From RHLJ01 sp040222455 (lineage in GTDB: Bacteria > Bacteroidota > Rhodothermia > Balneolales > Balneolaceae), in NCBI GenBank assembly GCA_040222455.1, contig JAVKDD010000011.1, forward strand, positions 496,001 to 560,000: 64,000 bases of DNA. Reading direction: 5' to 3'. Every line of letters starts with the position of its first letter. Position 1 is the first letter of the stretch. The translations under genes and the position numbers were made by a program. The notes below the pieces were generated by a model that made no database searches, was not told where the DNA came from, and worked only from the letters and a program-made list of their open reading frames with translations. Of the stretch, positions 56,249-64,000 are shown piece after piece.

Positions 56249-56956
56249 ATGAAAGGAATAATATTAGCAGGCGGAACAGGGTCTCGTTTGTATCCACTTA
56301 CAAAAGTAACGAACAAACACTTATTGCCTGTAGGTAATAAACCAATGATCTATCATCCTATCGAAAAGTTGATAGAAATTGGGATAGAGGAAATTTTGAT
56401 TGTAACTGGCACCGATCATATGGGGGATGTAGTTAATCTGCTTGGCTCAGGAAAAGATTTTGGATGCAAATTCACGTATAAAGTACAAGATGAAGCTGGT
56501 GGAATAGCACAAGCATTAGGTTTAGCAGAAAACTTTGCAGGTAACGAACCGGTTGTTGTAATTCTTGGCGACAACATTTTTGAAGCTTCTTTAAAAAAAG
56601 CAGTAGATAATTATGATGGGCAAGGATCCCAGATTTTAATTCAAGAAGTACACGACCCTCAACGATATGGTGTAGCTGAATTAAATGGTGAAAATGTTAT
56701 TTCGATTGAAGAGAAGCCCAAAGAGCCTAAATCGAATTATGCTGTAACAGGCATATATTTTTATGATACTACCGTATTTGAATGTATAAAAACGTTGAAA
56801 CCATCGGGTAGAGGCGAACTTGAAATTACCGATGTTAACAATTTTTACATTGAACAAGGCAAAATGAGGAGTTCTATACTAGATGGTTGGTGGACAGATG
56901 CCGGAACTCTGGATTCATACAAACACGCTAATAAATTGGTGCAAAATAATTTATGA
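56249..56956 (+). CDS. rmlA: Glucose-1-phosphate thymidylyltransferase (short form)
   Basis: The 235-residue protein begins MKGIILAGGTGSRLYPLT, the nucleotide-binding signature, followed by VTNKHLLPVGNKPMIYHP and the sugar-binding VVILGDNIFE and EEKPKEPKSNYAVTGIYFYD motifs. It makes dTDP-glucose from dTTP and glucose-1-phosphate, the first step to dTDP-rhamnose. It is about 55 residues shorter than Salmonella or Pseudomonas RmlA, lacking the C-terminal part that forms the allosteric site, like other short-type sugar nucleotidyltransferases. It overlaps rmlD by four bases. The operon context supports the specificity. Confidence 0.88.
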   Translation: MKGIILAGGTGSRLYPLTKVTNKHLLPVGNKPMIYHPIEKLIEIGIEEILIVTGTDHMGDVVNLLGSGKDFGCKFTYKVQDEAGGIAQALGLAENFAGNEPVVVILGDNIFEASLKKAVDNYDGQGSQILIQEVHDPQRYGVAELNGENVISIEEKPKEPKSNYAVTGIYFYDTTVFECIKTLKPSGRGELEITDVNNFYIEQGKMRSSILDGWWTDAGTLDSYKHANKLVQNNL

Positions 56957-57810
56957 GGCTCTTGATTACAGGTGCAGGAGGACAACTAGGACAGGAATGG
57001 GTTCAGTTTTGTGAAAGAAATAGCATCGATTTTTCCGCCTATTCATCTAATGAGCTAAATATTTTAGATAAGGATAATATCAAAGATGTTTTTCAGAAAG
57101 TAAGTCCTGATATACTAATTAATTGTGCAGCTTACACGAAAGTAGATCAAGCTGAAGATGATTTTCAATTAGCAAATTTAGTTAATTCCGAAGCCTTAAA
57201 AGTACTGAGTGAACAATGTCTTATTCATCATACAAAGTTAGTTCATTATTCAACCGATTATGTTTTTGCAGGTACTAAAGAAGATCAAGAGAAGGTACCT
57301 GATGGATATCCAGAGGATTTTAAATCCAATCCAATTAATGTGTATGGTGCCACAAAAAGGAAGGGTGAATTAGCTATCATAGAATCAGGTGTTGAGTACT
57401 TAATTTTACGAGTTTCTTGGCTTTGTGGTCTGTTTGGTAATAACTTTGTAAAAACAATGATTCGATTAGGCACTGAAAGAGAAGAGCTAAATGTTGTAAA
57501 TGATCAATTTGGTAGCCCTACTTTTACAGACCAGGTTGTAGTGCAAAGCTTCGAGCTCATTAAACAAAATGAAAAAGGTATTTTTCATTTAAGTTCAGAA
57601 GGGCTTACCACTTGGTTTGAATTCGCAGAAGAGATTTTCAGATTGAAACAAATAGACATAAAAGTTAATCCAGTAGATTCATCTACGTTCAAAACTAAAG
57701 CAAAGAGACCTTCTTTTTCTAAATTAAACACTAAAAAAATCAGTACTATTTCAACTATTAAAATCCAAAGTTGGCAGGAAGGCTTAAAGAGCCTGATAAA
57801 TTCTATTTAG
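56953..57810 (+). CDS. rmlD: dTDP-4-dehydrorhamnose reductase
   Basis: The 285-residue protein is a short-chain dehydrogenase of the RmlD family. The nucleotide-binding loop GAGGQLGQEW is near residue 7, NCAAYTKVDQAEDD near 56-70, HYSTDYVFAG near 96-105, and the catalytic YGATKRKGE (Tyr-x3-Lys) near 130. It reduces dTDP-4-keto-rhamnose to dTDP-L-rhamnose, the last step of the pathway. Its ATG overlaps the rmlA stop by four bases, and rmlC starts 3 bases after its stop. Confidence 0.93.
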   Translation: MRLLITGAGGQLGQEWVQFCERNSIDFSAYSSNELNILDKDNIKDVFQKVSPDILINCAAYTKVDQAEDDFQLANLVNSEALKVLSEQCLIHHTKLVHYSTDYVFAGTKEDQEKVPDGYPEDFKSNPINVYGATKRKGELAIIESGVEYLILRVSWLCGLFGNNFVKTMIRLGTEREELNVVNDQFGSPTFTDQVVVQSFELIKQNEKGIFHLSSEGLTTWFEFAEEIFRLKQIDIKVNPVDSSTFKTKAKRPSFSKLNTKKISTISTIKIQSWQEGLKSLINSI

Positions 57811-57813
57811 ACA

Positions 57814-58362
57814 ATGAAAATTACAGATACTAGGATTTCGGGAATCAAAATAATTGAGCCTTCAGTTTTTGAAGATGATAGAGGCTTTTTCTTGGAATCA
57901 TTTCGGGAAGACATTCTAAAAGAACATGGAATACAGATGAATTTTGTACAGGATAATATTTCTAAATCGTACGAAGGAACCATTAGAGGTTTGCATTACC
58001 AGAAAGAAATACCTCAGGCAAAACTTGTACAATGTATAAGTGGTACTATATTGGACGTTGCCGTTGATATGAGAAAGAATTCAAAGTCGTTTGGAAATTA
58101 TATAGCTGTTAAACTTAGTGGTAAAAATCATCGGCAAATATATATTCCTGAAGGATTTGCACATGGATTTTCTGTACTATCTGATGAAGCGATTGTGCAC
58201 TACAAATGTACCGACTACTACGATCAAAACTCTGAGCGTGGAATACGTTGGGACGACCCTCTAATTAGAATTAATTGGGATGTTTCCAGGCCTATTTTAT
58301 CAGAAAAGGATAGAAAACAACCTCTATTTTCATCACTAAAAGACGAAGATATTTTCTTATGA
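57814..58362 (+). CDS. rmlC: dTDP-4-dehydrorhamnose 3,5-epimerase
   Basis: The 182-residue cupin-fold protein has normal length. Family motifs are FLESFRED near 26-33, FVQDNISKSYEGTIRGLHYQ with the catalytic His at about 68, and AVDMRKNSKSFGNY and IYIPEGFAHGF further on. It epimerises the 4-keto sugar at C3 and C5. Its stop overlaps the rmlB start by four bases. Confidence 0.95.
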   Translation: MKITDTRISGIKIIEPSVFEDDRGFFLESFREDILKEHGIQMNFVQDNISKSYEGTIRGLHYQKEIPQAKLVQCISGTILDVAVDMRKNSKSFGNYIAVKLSGKNHRQIYIPEGFAHGFSVLSDEAIVHYKCTDYYDQNSERGIRWDDPLIRINWDVSRPILSEKDRKQPLFSSLKDEDIFL

Positions 58363-59363
58363 AAATTATAATTACTGGTGGAGCAGGTTTTATTGGCTCT
58401 AACTTAATTCTTTACTTATTCGAAAAGCATTCTAATTGGCAGATTTTTAATCTGGACAAACTTACTTACGCTTCAGACCGAAGTTTTTTAGATCCTTTAA
58501 AAGATTCTGAAAGATATCATTTCAAAAAAATTGATTTAACCGATCGTGATGCTGTCAAAGATATTGTTAAGAGCTTTAAACCAGATGGAGTATTTCATTT
58601 AGCAGCAGAGTCACATGTCGATAATTCTATTTCTGGACCGGAACCTTTTATACAATCAAATATTGTAGGAACGTTCAATATTTTGGAAGAATGCCGACAA
58701 TTATGGCAATCTGATGAAGGTTTATGGAAAAAAAACCGATTCCTTCACGTTTCAACTGATGAAGTTTATGGGGAATTAGAAGATGATGGACTGTTTACTG
58801 AAACGACTCCATATTCGCCCAACTCACCATATTCGGCATCAAAAGCTGCAAGCGATATGATTGTTCGTTCTTATTTTCAAACCTATGGAATGAATTTGGT
58901 AACTACTAATTGTTCAAACAATTATGGTCCACATCAACACGATGAAAAATTGATTCCAACTGTCATAAGAAATGCACTAAAGCACAATACAATTCCGGTT
59001 TATGGCAAAGGAGAAAATGTAAGAGATTGGTTATTTGTACATGATCATTGTAAAGCCTTGGAAACAGTGTTTTTAAAAGGCAAAGCTGGAGAGACCTATA
59101 ATGTGGGAGGAAATAACGAATGGATGAATTTAGATTTAGTTCATAAAATTTGTGAAATCCTTAATATGAAAGTTGGAAAAGGCCCTGATGGGGATTATAA
59201 AAATCTGATCAATTTTGTTACAGATCGATTGGGGCATGACTTCCGGTACGCAATTGATGCGTCTAAAATTAAAAAAGAGCTAGATTGGGAACCTTCACCT
59301 GATTTTGACGGAATGCTAGAGGAAACCATTTTGTGGTATGTGAAGAAGTATAAATCAAAATGA
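58359..59363 (+). CDS. rmlB: dTDP-glucose 4,6-dehydratase
   Basis: The 334-residue protein belongs to the extended short-chain dehydrogenase family. The NAD-binding GGAGFIGSN lies at 7-15, HLAAESHVDNSI near 82-93, STDEVYGELED with the active-site Asp-Glu near 130, and YSASKAASD (Tyr-x3-Lys) near 158. It converts dTDP-glucose to the 4-keto-6-deoxy sugar, the second step of the pathway. With rmlA, rmlD and rmlC it makes a complete dTDP-L-rhamnose operon in the order A-D-C-B, which probably supplies surface polysaccharide. Confidence 0.95.
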   Translation: MKIIITGGAGFIGSNLILYLFEKHSNWQIFNLDKLTYASDRSFLDPLKDSERYHFKKIDLTDRDAVKDIVKSFKPDGVFHLAAESHVDNSISGPEPFIQSNIVGTFNILEECRQLWQSDEGLWKKNRFLHVSTDEVYGELEDDGLFTETTPYSPNSPYSASKAASDMIVRSYFQTYGMNLVTTNCSNNYGPHQHDEKLIPTVIRNALKHNTIPVYGKGENVRDWLFVHDHCKALETVFLKGKAGETYNVGGNNEWMNLDLVHKICEILNMKVGKGPDGDYKNLINFVTDRLGHDFRYAIDASKIKKELDWEPSPDFDGMLEETILWYVKKYKSK

Positions 59364-59368
59364 AAGAT

Positions 59369-59415
59369 TAAAGATTTAAAATTGGTTTTAAGATGTTTAC
59401 AATTTTAAATCTTTA
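59369..59415. repeat. Long perfect inverted repeat downstream of rmlB
   Basis: TAAAGATTTAAAATTG (59369-59384) and its exact complement CAATTTTAAATCTTTA (59400-59415) are separated by 15 bases. Additional imperfect copies of AATCTTTAA flank it on both sides. There is no T-run typical of a terminator. It may be a small interspersed palindrome or an mRNA-stabilising element. Confidence 0.6.
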
Positions 59416-59440
59416 ATTTTGAATCTTTAATTCGAGAGCG

Positions 59441-59905
59441 ATGAGCGAACGTAAGTATTGGCTATGTAAATCAGAACCGGAAAAATATGGCATAGATGAC
59501 CTTAAAAAAGATGGTGAAACGCCATGGGATGGAGTAAGAAATTATGCCGCTAGAAACTCAATGAGAGATGATATGAAAGTAGGAGACGGCATCCTATATT
59601 ATCATTCAAACCAAAAGCCACCTGCCATTGTTGGGATTGCTGAAGTTTCAAGCGAGCCTTACCCAGACGCACTTCAGTTCAATCCAAAATCGAATTATTT
59701 TGACCCTAAAAGCTCAGAAGCAGAACCACGCTGGATAAACGTAAATGTTAAATTTATAGAAAAGTTTGAGAATCCAGTAGATAGAGAAGCTCTAAAAGCA
59801 GAGAAATCATTAGATAATATGGAGCTATTTAGATTGGGACGACACTCAATTACTCCGGTACGTAAAGAAGAATGGGATAAGATTTTAGAGATGGCAAAAA
59901 GCTAA
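59441..59905 (+). CDS. EVE domain protein
   Basis: The 154-residue protein is a single EVE domain (a PUA-like fold): YWLCKSEPEKYGIDDL at the start, WDGVRNYAARNSMRDDMKVGDGILYYHS, IVGIAEV and YPDALQFNPKSNYFDP. Residues WDGVRNY and the aromatic pocket match the thymocyte nuclear protein 1 group. EVE domains read modified bases in DNA or RNA; in some genomes they are fused to restriction-type nucleases. Here it is alone and probably acts in RNA or DNA modification binding in the cytoplasm. There is no restriction system nearby. Confidence 0.9.
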   Translation: MSERKYWLCKSEPEKYGIDDLKKDGETPWDGVRNYAARNSMRDDMKVGDGILYYHSNQKPPAIVGIAEVSSEPYPDALQFNPKSNYFDPKSSEAEPRWINVNVKFIEKFENPVDREALKAEKSLDNMELFRLGRHSITPVRKEEWDKILEMAKS

Positions 59906-59915
59906 CAGCTTTTTT
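59896..59915 (+). terminator. Possible terminator overlapping the EVE gene stop codon
   Basis: AAAAAGCT and AGCTTTTT form an eight-base stem with a three-base loop (AAC), followed by one more T. The stem includes the stop codon of the EVE gene. The short loop and low GC make it a weak candidate. Confidence 0.4.
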
Positions 59916-60030
59916 GATATTATGGTGTTGATTTATCGACCTTAATTACATTTCATTAATTTCAGTAATTATTAAATACGTTATTCATTAATAGTGCAGG
60001 ATATCTTATAGATCCATGTACTAAATAACT

Positions 60031-60876
60031 CTACTTTTTTAATTCACAATATACTTCTTGAAGCTGTTTTGTTATTGTCCCAGTCTGATTATTAGTATAG
60101 AAGATATGATCATCGATTTGACTTATTGATGCAATCTGAGTGGTTGTTCCCGATAGAAAAGCTTCATCCATGTCGGAGATATTGTTTTCTAGAATAGCTT
60201 CAAACTTAACTTCTATATCCAGTTTATTGCACATTTCTATGGCAACCTTTCGTGTAATCCCATTCAAAATGTATTCGTTAGCTGGATGAGTGTATACAAT
60301 TCTATCTTTTACGAAAAAAATATTGCTATGAGATCCCTCTGTAATTCGACCATCCCGAACTAGAACCGCCTCATAAGCTCCCTGACTATGTGCAATATTA
60401 TTAGCCATCACATTTCCGATAAGTGAGGTCATTTTAATATCACAGCGAAGCCATCTTTGGTCAGGTACTGTTATAACTTTTGCATGAATTGGATTGATTC
60501 CAGGTAAATCCATCGACTTAGCATACATCATTACCGTAGGAGTTGAATTAAATGGGAAAGAGTGTTTTCTGGGAGCAATTCCTCGGGTTATCTGGAGATA
60601 AACCAGACAATCTTCATGTTCCAGTCCAGATTCCACTAATAATCGAGATATTTCTTTACAAAGCGTACTAGAATCGAAATGTATTTGTGTTTTTTCTAAT
60701 CCTTCGTTCAGCCGTTTAAAATGGGCCTCTTCGAACATTAGTTTTCCATTAACATATACCAGTGCCTCATAAACCCCATCTCCAAATACAAAACCTCGGT
60801 CAAAAACCGAGATTTTAGCATCTTCACTGTTTAGTATTTTCCCATTTAAATATACTTTAGCAGGATATTCAGCCAT
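60031..60876 (-). CDS. dat: D-amino-acid transaminase (class IV aminotransferase)
   Basis: The 281-residue protein matches D-amino-acid transaminase length. The pyridoxal-phosphate lysine is Lys148 in RCDIKMTSL, as in Bacillus enzymes (DIK-S-L). RGIAPRKHSFP near 99-109 carries the Arg/His carboxylate trap (R103, H105) typical of D-specific enzymes. ITEGSHSNIFFVKD holds the Glu that contacts the cofactor (Glu180). It interconverts D-amino acids and 2-oxo acids, mainly supplying D-Glu or D-Ala for peptidoglycan. A branched-chain aminotransferase is the alternative, but the PRxH motif argues against it. It is followed, on the minus strand upstream, by a DapB-like dehydrogenase gene 25 bases away. 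Confidence 0.85.
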   Translation of the reverse strand: MAEYPAKVYLNGKILNSEDAKISVFDRGFVFGDGVYEALVYVNGKLMFEEAHFKRLNEGLEKTQIHFDSSTLCKEISRLLVESGLEHEDCLVYLQITRGIAPRKHSFPFNSTPTVMMYAKSMDLPGINPIHAKVITVPDQRWLRCDIKMTSLIGNVMANNIAHSQGAYEAVLVRDGRITEGSHSNIFFVKDRIVYTHPANEYILNGITRKVAIEMCNKLDIEVKFEAILENNISDMDEAFLSGTTTQIASISQIDDHIFYTNNQTGTITKQLQEVYCELKK

Positions 60877-60901
60877 TTAGTTATTGATTTATGAATGGTA
60901 T

Positions 60902-61897
60902 TTATGGTAAAAAACCAGGTACTGAAACCGTTGCCATCGTGTGCAAACCAGAAGGTGCTTTAAGTACACTTTTTATTGCATTGATGGTAATAGCACAGGT
61001 GGCAATATCTCCGTTTATGCCTCCGTCAATTTCTGAGGTGAATGAAGGAATCCCTTTAACAGTAACTCTATCAAAAGAACGTTCTTCTCCAATTGCAGCT
61101 TTAAAGTGCATTTTTATTCTCAAAGCGCCATTCTGATAGCCATGAGAAATTTGTTCAACACCTCTCGCATCTCCCTTTTTAATATCCATTGAGGGGATTT
61201 TAATATCTTTTTCTGAAATCACAGGATTTAAATCTTCAGTCACTTTATCAAGTTTAAAACCTGTGCTTGAAGCGAGTAGATAAACAGATTCTTTTAAACC
61301 TACATGTCGCAGTGTACCCTCAGCTTCTTTAGCTTTGAAAGCCTCTAGATCGAGCCCTGCACCTATCTTTTTTTGAAAGGGTATTCTTCTTGGTGTTGCG
61401 TCTTGAAATCGTTCTACCGTAATCATTTCGACTTCTTTGCATATTGATGAAAGCACAGAGGGAAGATAATCCATCAAAAAACCCGGATTTACGCCTGTAC
61501 CTAAACATGCGACTCCATATTTCTTACAAATATCGTCGATTGCTTTACTAGCTTCTGGATGTTCTTCCCACGGAAAAGCCAACTCTTCACAAGTGGAAAC
61601 AATGGGCAATCCAAATTGTGCTACTTCCTCAACCTGTGATATAAGTTTAGAAATACTGGAAACCGTAGTTATGATCGCAACATCTGGTTTAGAATCTAAT
61701 CCAGAAAGTGCGTCTTTAATTGTTTTTGTAATCGTTATTCCAGAATCTTTAGAATGAAGAAGTGATCCGTAATCTTTTCCGGTAAGATCAGGGTTTACAT
61801 CAACGGCTGCGATGGTTTGAACCTCATTTTTATCGGCTATATACTTACCTATTTGTTGCCCCAGGGGACCTAGTCCCATTTGTAAAACGTTTATCAT
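60902..61897 (-). CDS. DapB / 2,4-diaminopentanoate dehydrogenase-like oxidoreductase
   Basis: The 331-residue protein has an N-terminal Rossmann domain with VLQMGLGPLGQQIGKYI and a DapB-like C-terminal region including CLGTGVNPGFLMDYLP near 134-149 and TVERFQDATPRR near 164-175. It is longer than DapB (about 270) and lacks the DapB catalytic HH motif, resembling instead the 2,4-diaminopentanoate dehydrogenase (Ord) branch of D-ornithine degradation. NAD(P)-dependent oxidation or reduction of an amino-keto acid is likely. It lies 25 bases upstream of the D-amino-acid transaminase gene, so both probably act on D-amino acids. Substrate not certain. Confidence 0.7.
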   Translation of the reverse strand: MINVLQMGLGPLGQQIGKYIADKNEVQTIAAVDVNPDLTGKDYGSLLHSKDSGITITKTIKDALSGLDSKPDVAIITTVSSISKLISQVEEVAQFGLPIVSTCEELAFPWEEHPEASKAIDDICKKYGVACLGTGVNPGFLMDYLPSVLSSICKEVEMITVERFQDATPRRIPFQKKIGAGLDLEAFKAKEAEGTLRHVGLKESVYLLASSTGFKLDKVTEDLNPVISEKDIKIPSMDIKKGDARGVEQISHGYQNGALRIKMHFKAAIGEERSFDRVTVKGIPSFTSEIDGGINGDIATCAITINAIKSVLKAPSGLHTMATVSVPGFLP

Positions 61898-62112
61898 AAA
61901 TATTTAAAATTGAATTGCTTTTAAAAATTAAAAATAACTTTTAATCCGCTTTGAAACTTAGATTTAGCATATAATTTTTTAATTTTTTTTCAAAACAATC
62001 TTAGGCGCATTTAATTAGAAATAGTTGATTGATATTCGTGAATGTAGAGAATCAATAGTTAATGGAATTACAGAATTAATTAGTCAAAAAAATCTTATCC
62101 ATATAGCTTGGG

Positions 62113-62514
62113 TTAGTTTTCTTTTATCAATATATAAGTATCACTGGTTGAAGCACTGTATTCTCGGTTCATCCGTATTTCATCATTAATTACCTGATAA
62201 TCGAAGCTTCCATCAAGTATATAAGTCCAATCAAAATCTGCTGTAAATGCACATCCGTTGGTAAAAGTGATTTGATCATCATCAACTTCAAATGTTCCAT
62301 TACAAATTGCAGGGTAATCGTTTATGTTGCTCACCCCTTCAAATGTAGCATTATTAAAAGTTAAGGAAACTTCTGCCGTTGCAAACCTGGAATTGTCACT
62401 TACCCGATAAAATGTACCTGAGAAATCACCTTCAAATATTTTATCCGATGTATTATTTGAAGAACAACTGATTATTATGAAGGATAGGGTGATTAAAAAG
62501 AGAATCTGTTTCAT
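62113..62514 (-). CDS. Small lipoprotein of unknown function
   Basis: The 133-residue protein has a lipoprotein signal peptide (MKQILFLITLSFIIISCSS, Cys17) and then a short acidic beta-rich domain with EGDFSGTFYRVSDNSRFATAEV and two Cys residues near 69 and 87. No known family is recognised. It is a probable lipocalin-like or outer-membrane lipoprotein. It stands apart from its neighbours, with a 215-base gap on one side. Confidence 0.65.
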   Translation of the reverse strand: MKQILFLITLSFIIISCSSNNTSDKIFEGDFSGTFYRVSDNSRFATAEVSLTFNNATFEGVSNINDYPAICNGTFEVDDDQITFTNGCAFTADFDWTYILDGSFDYQVINDEIRMNREYSASTSDTYILIKEN

Positions 62515-62590
62515 AAAAGAAAAATAAAAGGTTAGCTAAATAACATGGAGTTTAGAAGAATATTTTGGACTAGCTATAAAAAATAAGATG

Positions 62591-63178
62591 TTAATCAGGC
62601 TTAAATTCCATTTTGTCCATTTCAGTTATTTCTCTAATAACTTTACATGGATTTCCTGCCGCCACTACATTTTCAGGAATATTTTTGGTTACCACGCTCC
62701 CTGAGCCAATTACGGAGTTATTACCAATAGTTATACCAGGATTGATTACTACTGATCCGCCAATCCATACATTATCTCCAATTGTGATTGGATGAGCAAT
62801 TTCGAAATATTTATTTCTATGTTCATAGTGTATAGGATGAGAGACGGCATATATTCCAACATTTGGACCAATAAATACATGATTACCAATCACTACTTTT
62901 GCACAGTCTAGGATGGTTAGGTTTGTATTTGCATAAAATTTGTTGCCAATTTCAATATTGTAGCCATAATCGCAGTATAAGGGAGGCTCGATATAAAACG
63001 ATTTAGGAGCTTTTCCAACAAGTTTCTTTAAGAGCTCATTTTTCTTGGAAAACGCTTTAGGTTTCGCAGTATTAAATTCAAAAAGAAGCTCTTTTGCATT
63101 CGCACGTTCTTCAGATAGTTTTTTTTCAAAAGCTTTAAAAGGTTTTGAAGAACACATTTTTTCTTTTTCAGTTAGCAT
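62591..63178 (-). CDS. Maltose/galactoside O-acetyltransferase-like enzyme
   Basis: From the ATG at 63178 the protein has 195 residues and begins MLTEKEKMCSSKPFKAF, the usual N terminus of the maltose O-acetyltransferase/NodL/LacA group. The frame could start at 63226, but those 16 residues match nothing in the family. It contains hexapeptide repeats (left-handed beta-helix) from about 75 to 180. The catalytic His lies in YAVSHPIHYEHR, and WIGGSVVINPGITIGNNSVIGSGSVVTKNIP marks the acetyl-CoA-binding coil. It transfers acetyl from acetyl-CoA to a sugar hydroxyl, probably in the cytoplasm. The natural acceptor is unknown. Confidence 0.9.
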   Translation of the reverse strand: MLTEKEKMCSSKPFKAFEKKLSEERANAKELLFEFNTAKPKAFSKKNELLKKLVGKAPKSFYIEPPLYCDYGYNIEIGNKFYANTNLTILDCAKVVIGNHVFIGPNVGIYAVSHPIHYEHRNKYFEIAHPITIGDNVWIGGSVVINPGITIGNNSVIGSGSVVTKNIPENVVAAGNPCKVIREITEMDKMEFKPD

Positions 63179-63267
63179 ATAACAGTATTTGTAAGATTTC
63201 AATACAATGAACTTTTCATTGAACAAAATTAGTTATTAAATCTAATTCTAAAGATAAGATAAGTTCT

Positions 63268-63666
63268 ATGAGTGAAAATCAAATGTCGTTTATACTTCGA
63301 CTAGCAGCAATTTATAATGTGATATGGGGAGCATGGGTGGTATTATTTCCCAATCATTTTTTTGAGTTAGTTGGAATGGAACCACCTTTACATGCCATGA
63401 TTTGGCAAGGAATGGGGATGGTAATCGGGGTTTATGGATTAGGTTATTGGTGGGCAGCTAGTGATCCAATAACGCACTGGCCTATAATTGCAGTTGGGTT
63501 CTTAGGCAAAATTTTTGGGCCAATTGGTTTTTTCGTTAATTACGTTCAAGGAGTAGTACCATTTGAATTTATATATATTTTGTTTACAAACGACTTTATC
63601 TGGTGGATTCCTTTCTTCCTAATTCTTAAAAAAGCTAATGAAGTAAAGAAGATTAAATGGATTTAA
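63268..63666 (+). CDS. Small four-helix membrane protein of unknown function
   Basis: The 132-residue protein has four hydrophobic segments (about 9-25, 44-62, 70-90 and 103-122). A conserved-looking WGAWVVLFPNHFFELVGM near 20-37 and the tryptophan pair GYWWAASDP near 60 are typical of a family of small membrane proteins often annotated only by neighbourhood. I do not recognise a function. It is divergent from the acetyltransferase gene. Inner-membrane location is likely. Confidence 0.65.
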   Translation: MSENQMSFILRLAAIYNVIWGAWVVLFPNHFFELVGMEPPLHAMIWQGMGMVIGVYGLGYWWAASDPITHWPIIAVGFLGKIFGPIGFFVNYVQGVVPFEFIYILFTNDFIWWIPFFLILKKANEVKKIKWI

Positions 63667-63744
63667 AAGAGAAATAAGTGTTTGTCTAAAGAATAGTATT
63701 TATTTAGCTATAGGTATTAATCAGCTTACACTTTTAATCAACAA

Positions 63745-64000
63745 TCAATCTAATCCCAATAAATAATTCTCAGCTTTTTTTAGAACTTTTGGGAAAGAGT
63801 TTGAAGTATCAAAATAAGTTAGACCAGTTTTTTTACAAGACTTCTTAATCTTTTTGCTGTGTTCAATCATATTATTAACATGATCTATGATGTACTCATC
63901 TGACTTCTTGTTTAGCCAATCACCCTTTGCATCACTAAAATTTTTGATGTCCTGAACTTTTTTATTAACATCAATATCGGTGTAACCAAGAAAGCATACT
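63745..64000 (-). CDS. C-terminal part of a P-loop kinase-like protein (5' end outside window)
   Basis: On the minus strand an open frame runs in from the window edge and stops at 63745-63747 (TGA). The 84 visible residues include FLGYTDIDVNKKVQDI, WLNKKSDEYIIDHV and KKTGLTYFDTSNSFPKVLKKAENYL. This resembles the C-terminal region of a group of small P-loop kinase or zeta-toxin-like ATP-binding proteins (GYxDxDxxxKxxxI ... YFDTSxxFxxxLxxAxxYL). The P-loop itself would lie outside the window. Family call is from memory of the pattern. Confidence 0.5.
   Translation of the reverse strand, partial: VCFLGYTDIDVNKKVQDIKNFSDAKGDWLNKKSDEYIIDHVNNMIEHSKKIKKSCKKTGLTYFDTSNSFPKVLKKAENYLLGLD

Overview
The window is AT-rich, gene-dense chromosomal DNA. 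I place it in the Balneolota / Rhodothermota / Bacteroidota part of the FCB group. The grounds are C-terminal type IX secretion (T9SS) sorting domains of the NYPNPFNPST type, DUF5916, DUF4402 and DUF4900 proteins, few clear Shine-Dalgarno sequences, one good Bacteroidota-like promoter (TTG-N20-TAnnTTTG), and a plant-type ferredoxin-NADP reductase. The genus (Balneola or a relative) is inference. I see no tRNA, rRNA, CRISPR array or insertion sequence.

Layout. (1) 1-8144: a transmembrane anti-sigma/HEAT-repeat protein cut by the window start, two DUF4097 envelope proteins, and two tandem DUF5916 outer-membrane proteins. (2) 8222-15775: Bax-inhibitor-1 protein, alpha/beta hydrolase, YgjP-type metallopeptidase, MerC-like protein, a lipoprotein, a lone receiver domain, a membrane protein with M56/BlaR1-like tail repeats, a small outer-membrane barrel, ferredoxin-NADP reductase and DUF502. 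(3) 15893-22021: alaS and the pyruvate dehydrogenase genes pdhA-pdhB-pdhC. (4) 22080-56083: 34 kb of 17 genes, all on the minus strand, devoted to the cell surface. (5) 56249-59363: dTDP-rhamnose operon rmlA-D-C-B. (6) 59441-64000: EVE protein, D-amino-acid transaminase, DapB/diaminopentanoate dehydrogenase-like oxidoreductase, lipoprotein, sugar O-acetyltransferase, small membrane protein, and the end of a P-loop kinase-like gene.

The minus-strand block is the centre of interest. In transcription order it encodes: a beta-solenoid T9SS protein; two giant multidomain T9SS adhesins; three pilin-like proteins with N-terminal membrane segments (one with DUF4900); a small starch-binding-like secreted protein; four DUF4402 or DUF4402-like pilin candidates; a PapD-like chaperone; an outer-membrane usher ending in a TPR domain; a natural FliF-FliG fusion; a TPR lipoprotein homologous to the usher tail; a MotA-like stator; and a MotB-like stator with an OmpA domain plus three SPOR domains. 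No flagellar export, rod, hook or filament gene is present.

How they could work together (inference): MotA/MotB would form an ion-driven stator pushing on the cytoplasmic FliG part of the fusion, whose periplasmic FliF-like ring part spans towards the envelope. The TPR lipoprotein and the usher tail would link this rotor or force generator to a chaperone-usher-like fibre of DUF4402 subunits. This would be a motor-driven surface fibre, or a force-sensing or secretion device, distinct from flagella, GldLM gliding motors and Zorya. The genes are well supported; the assembled machine is a hypothesis.
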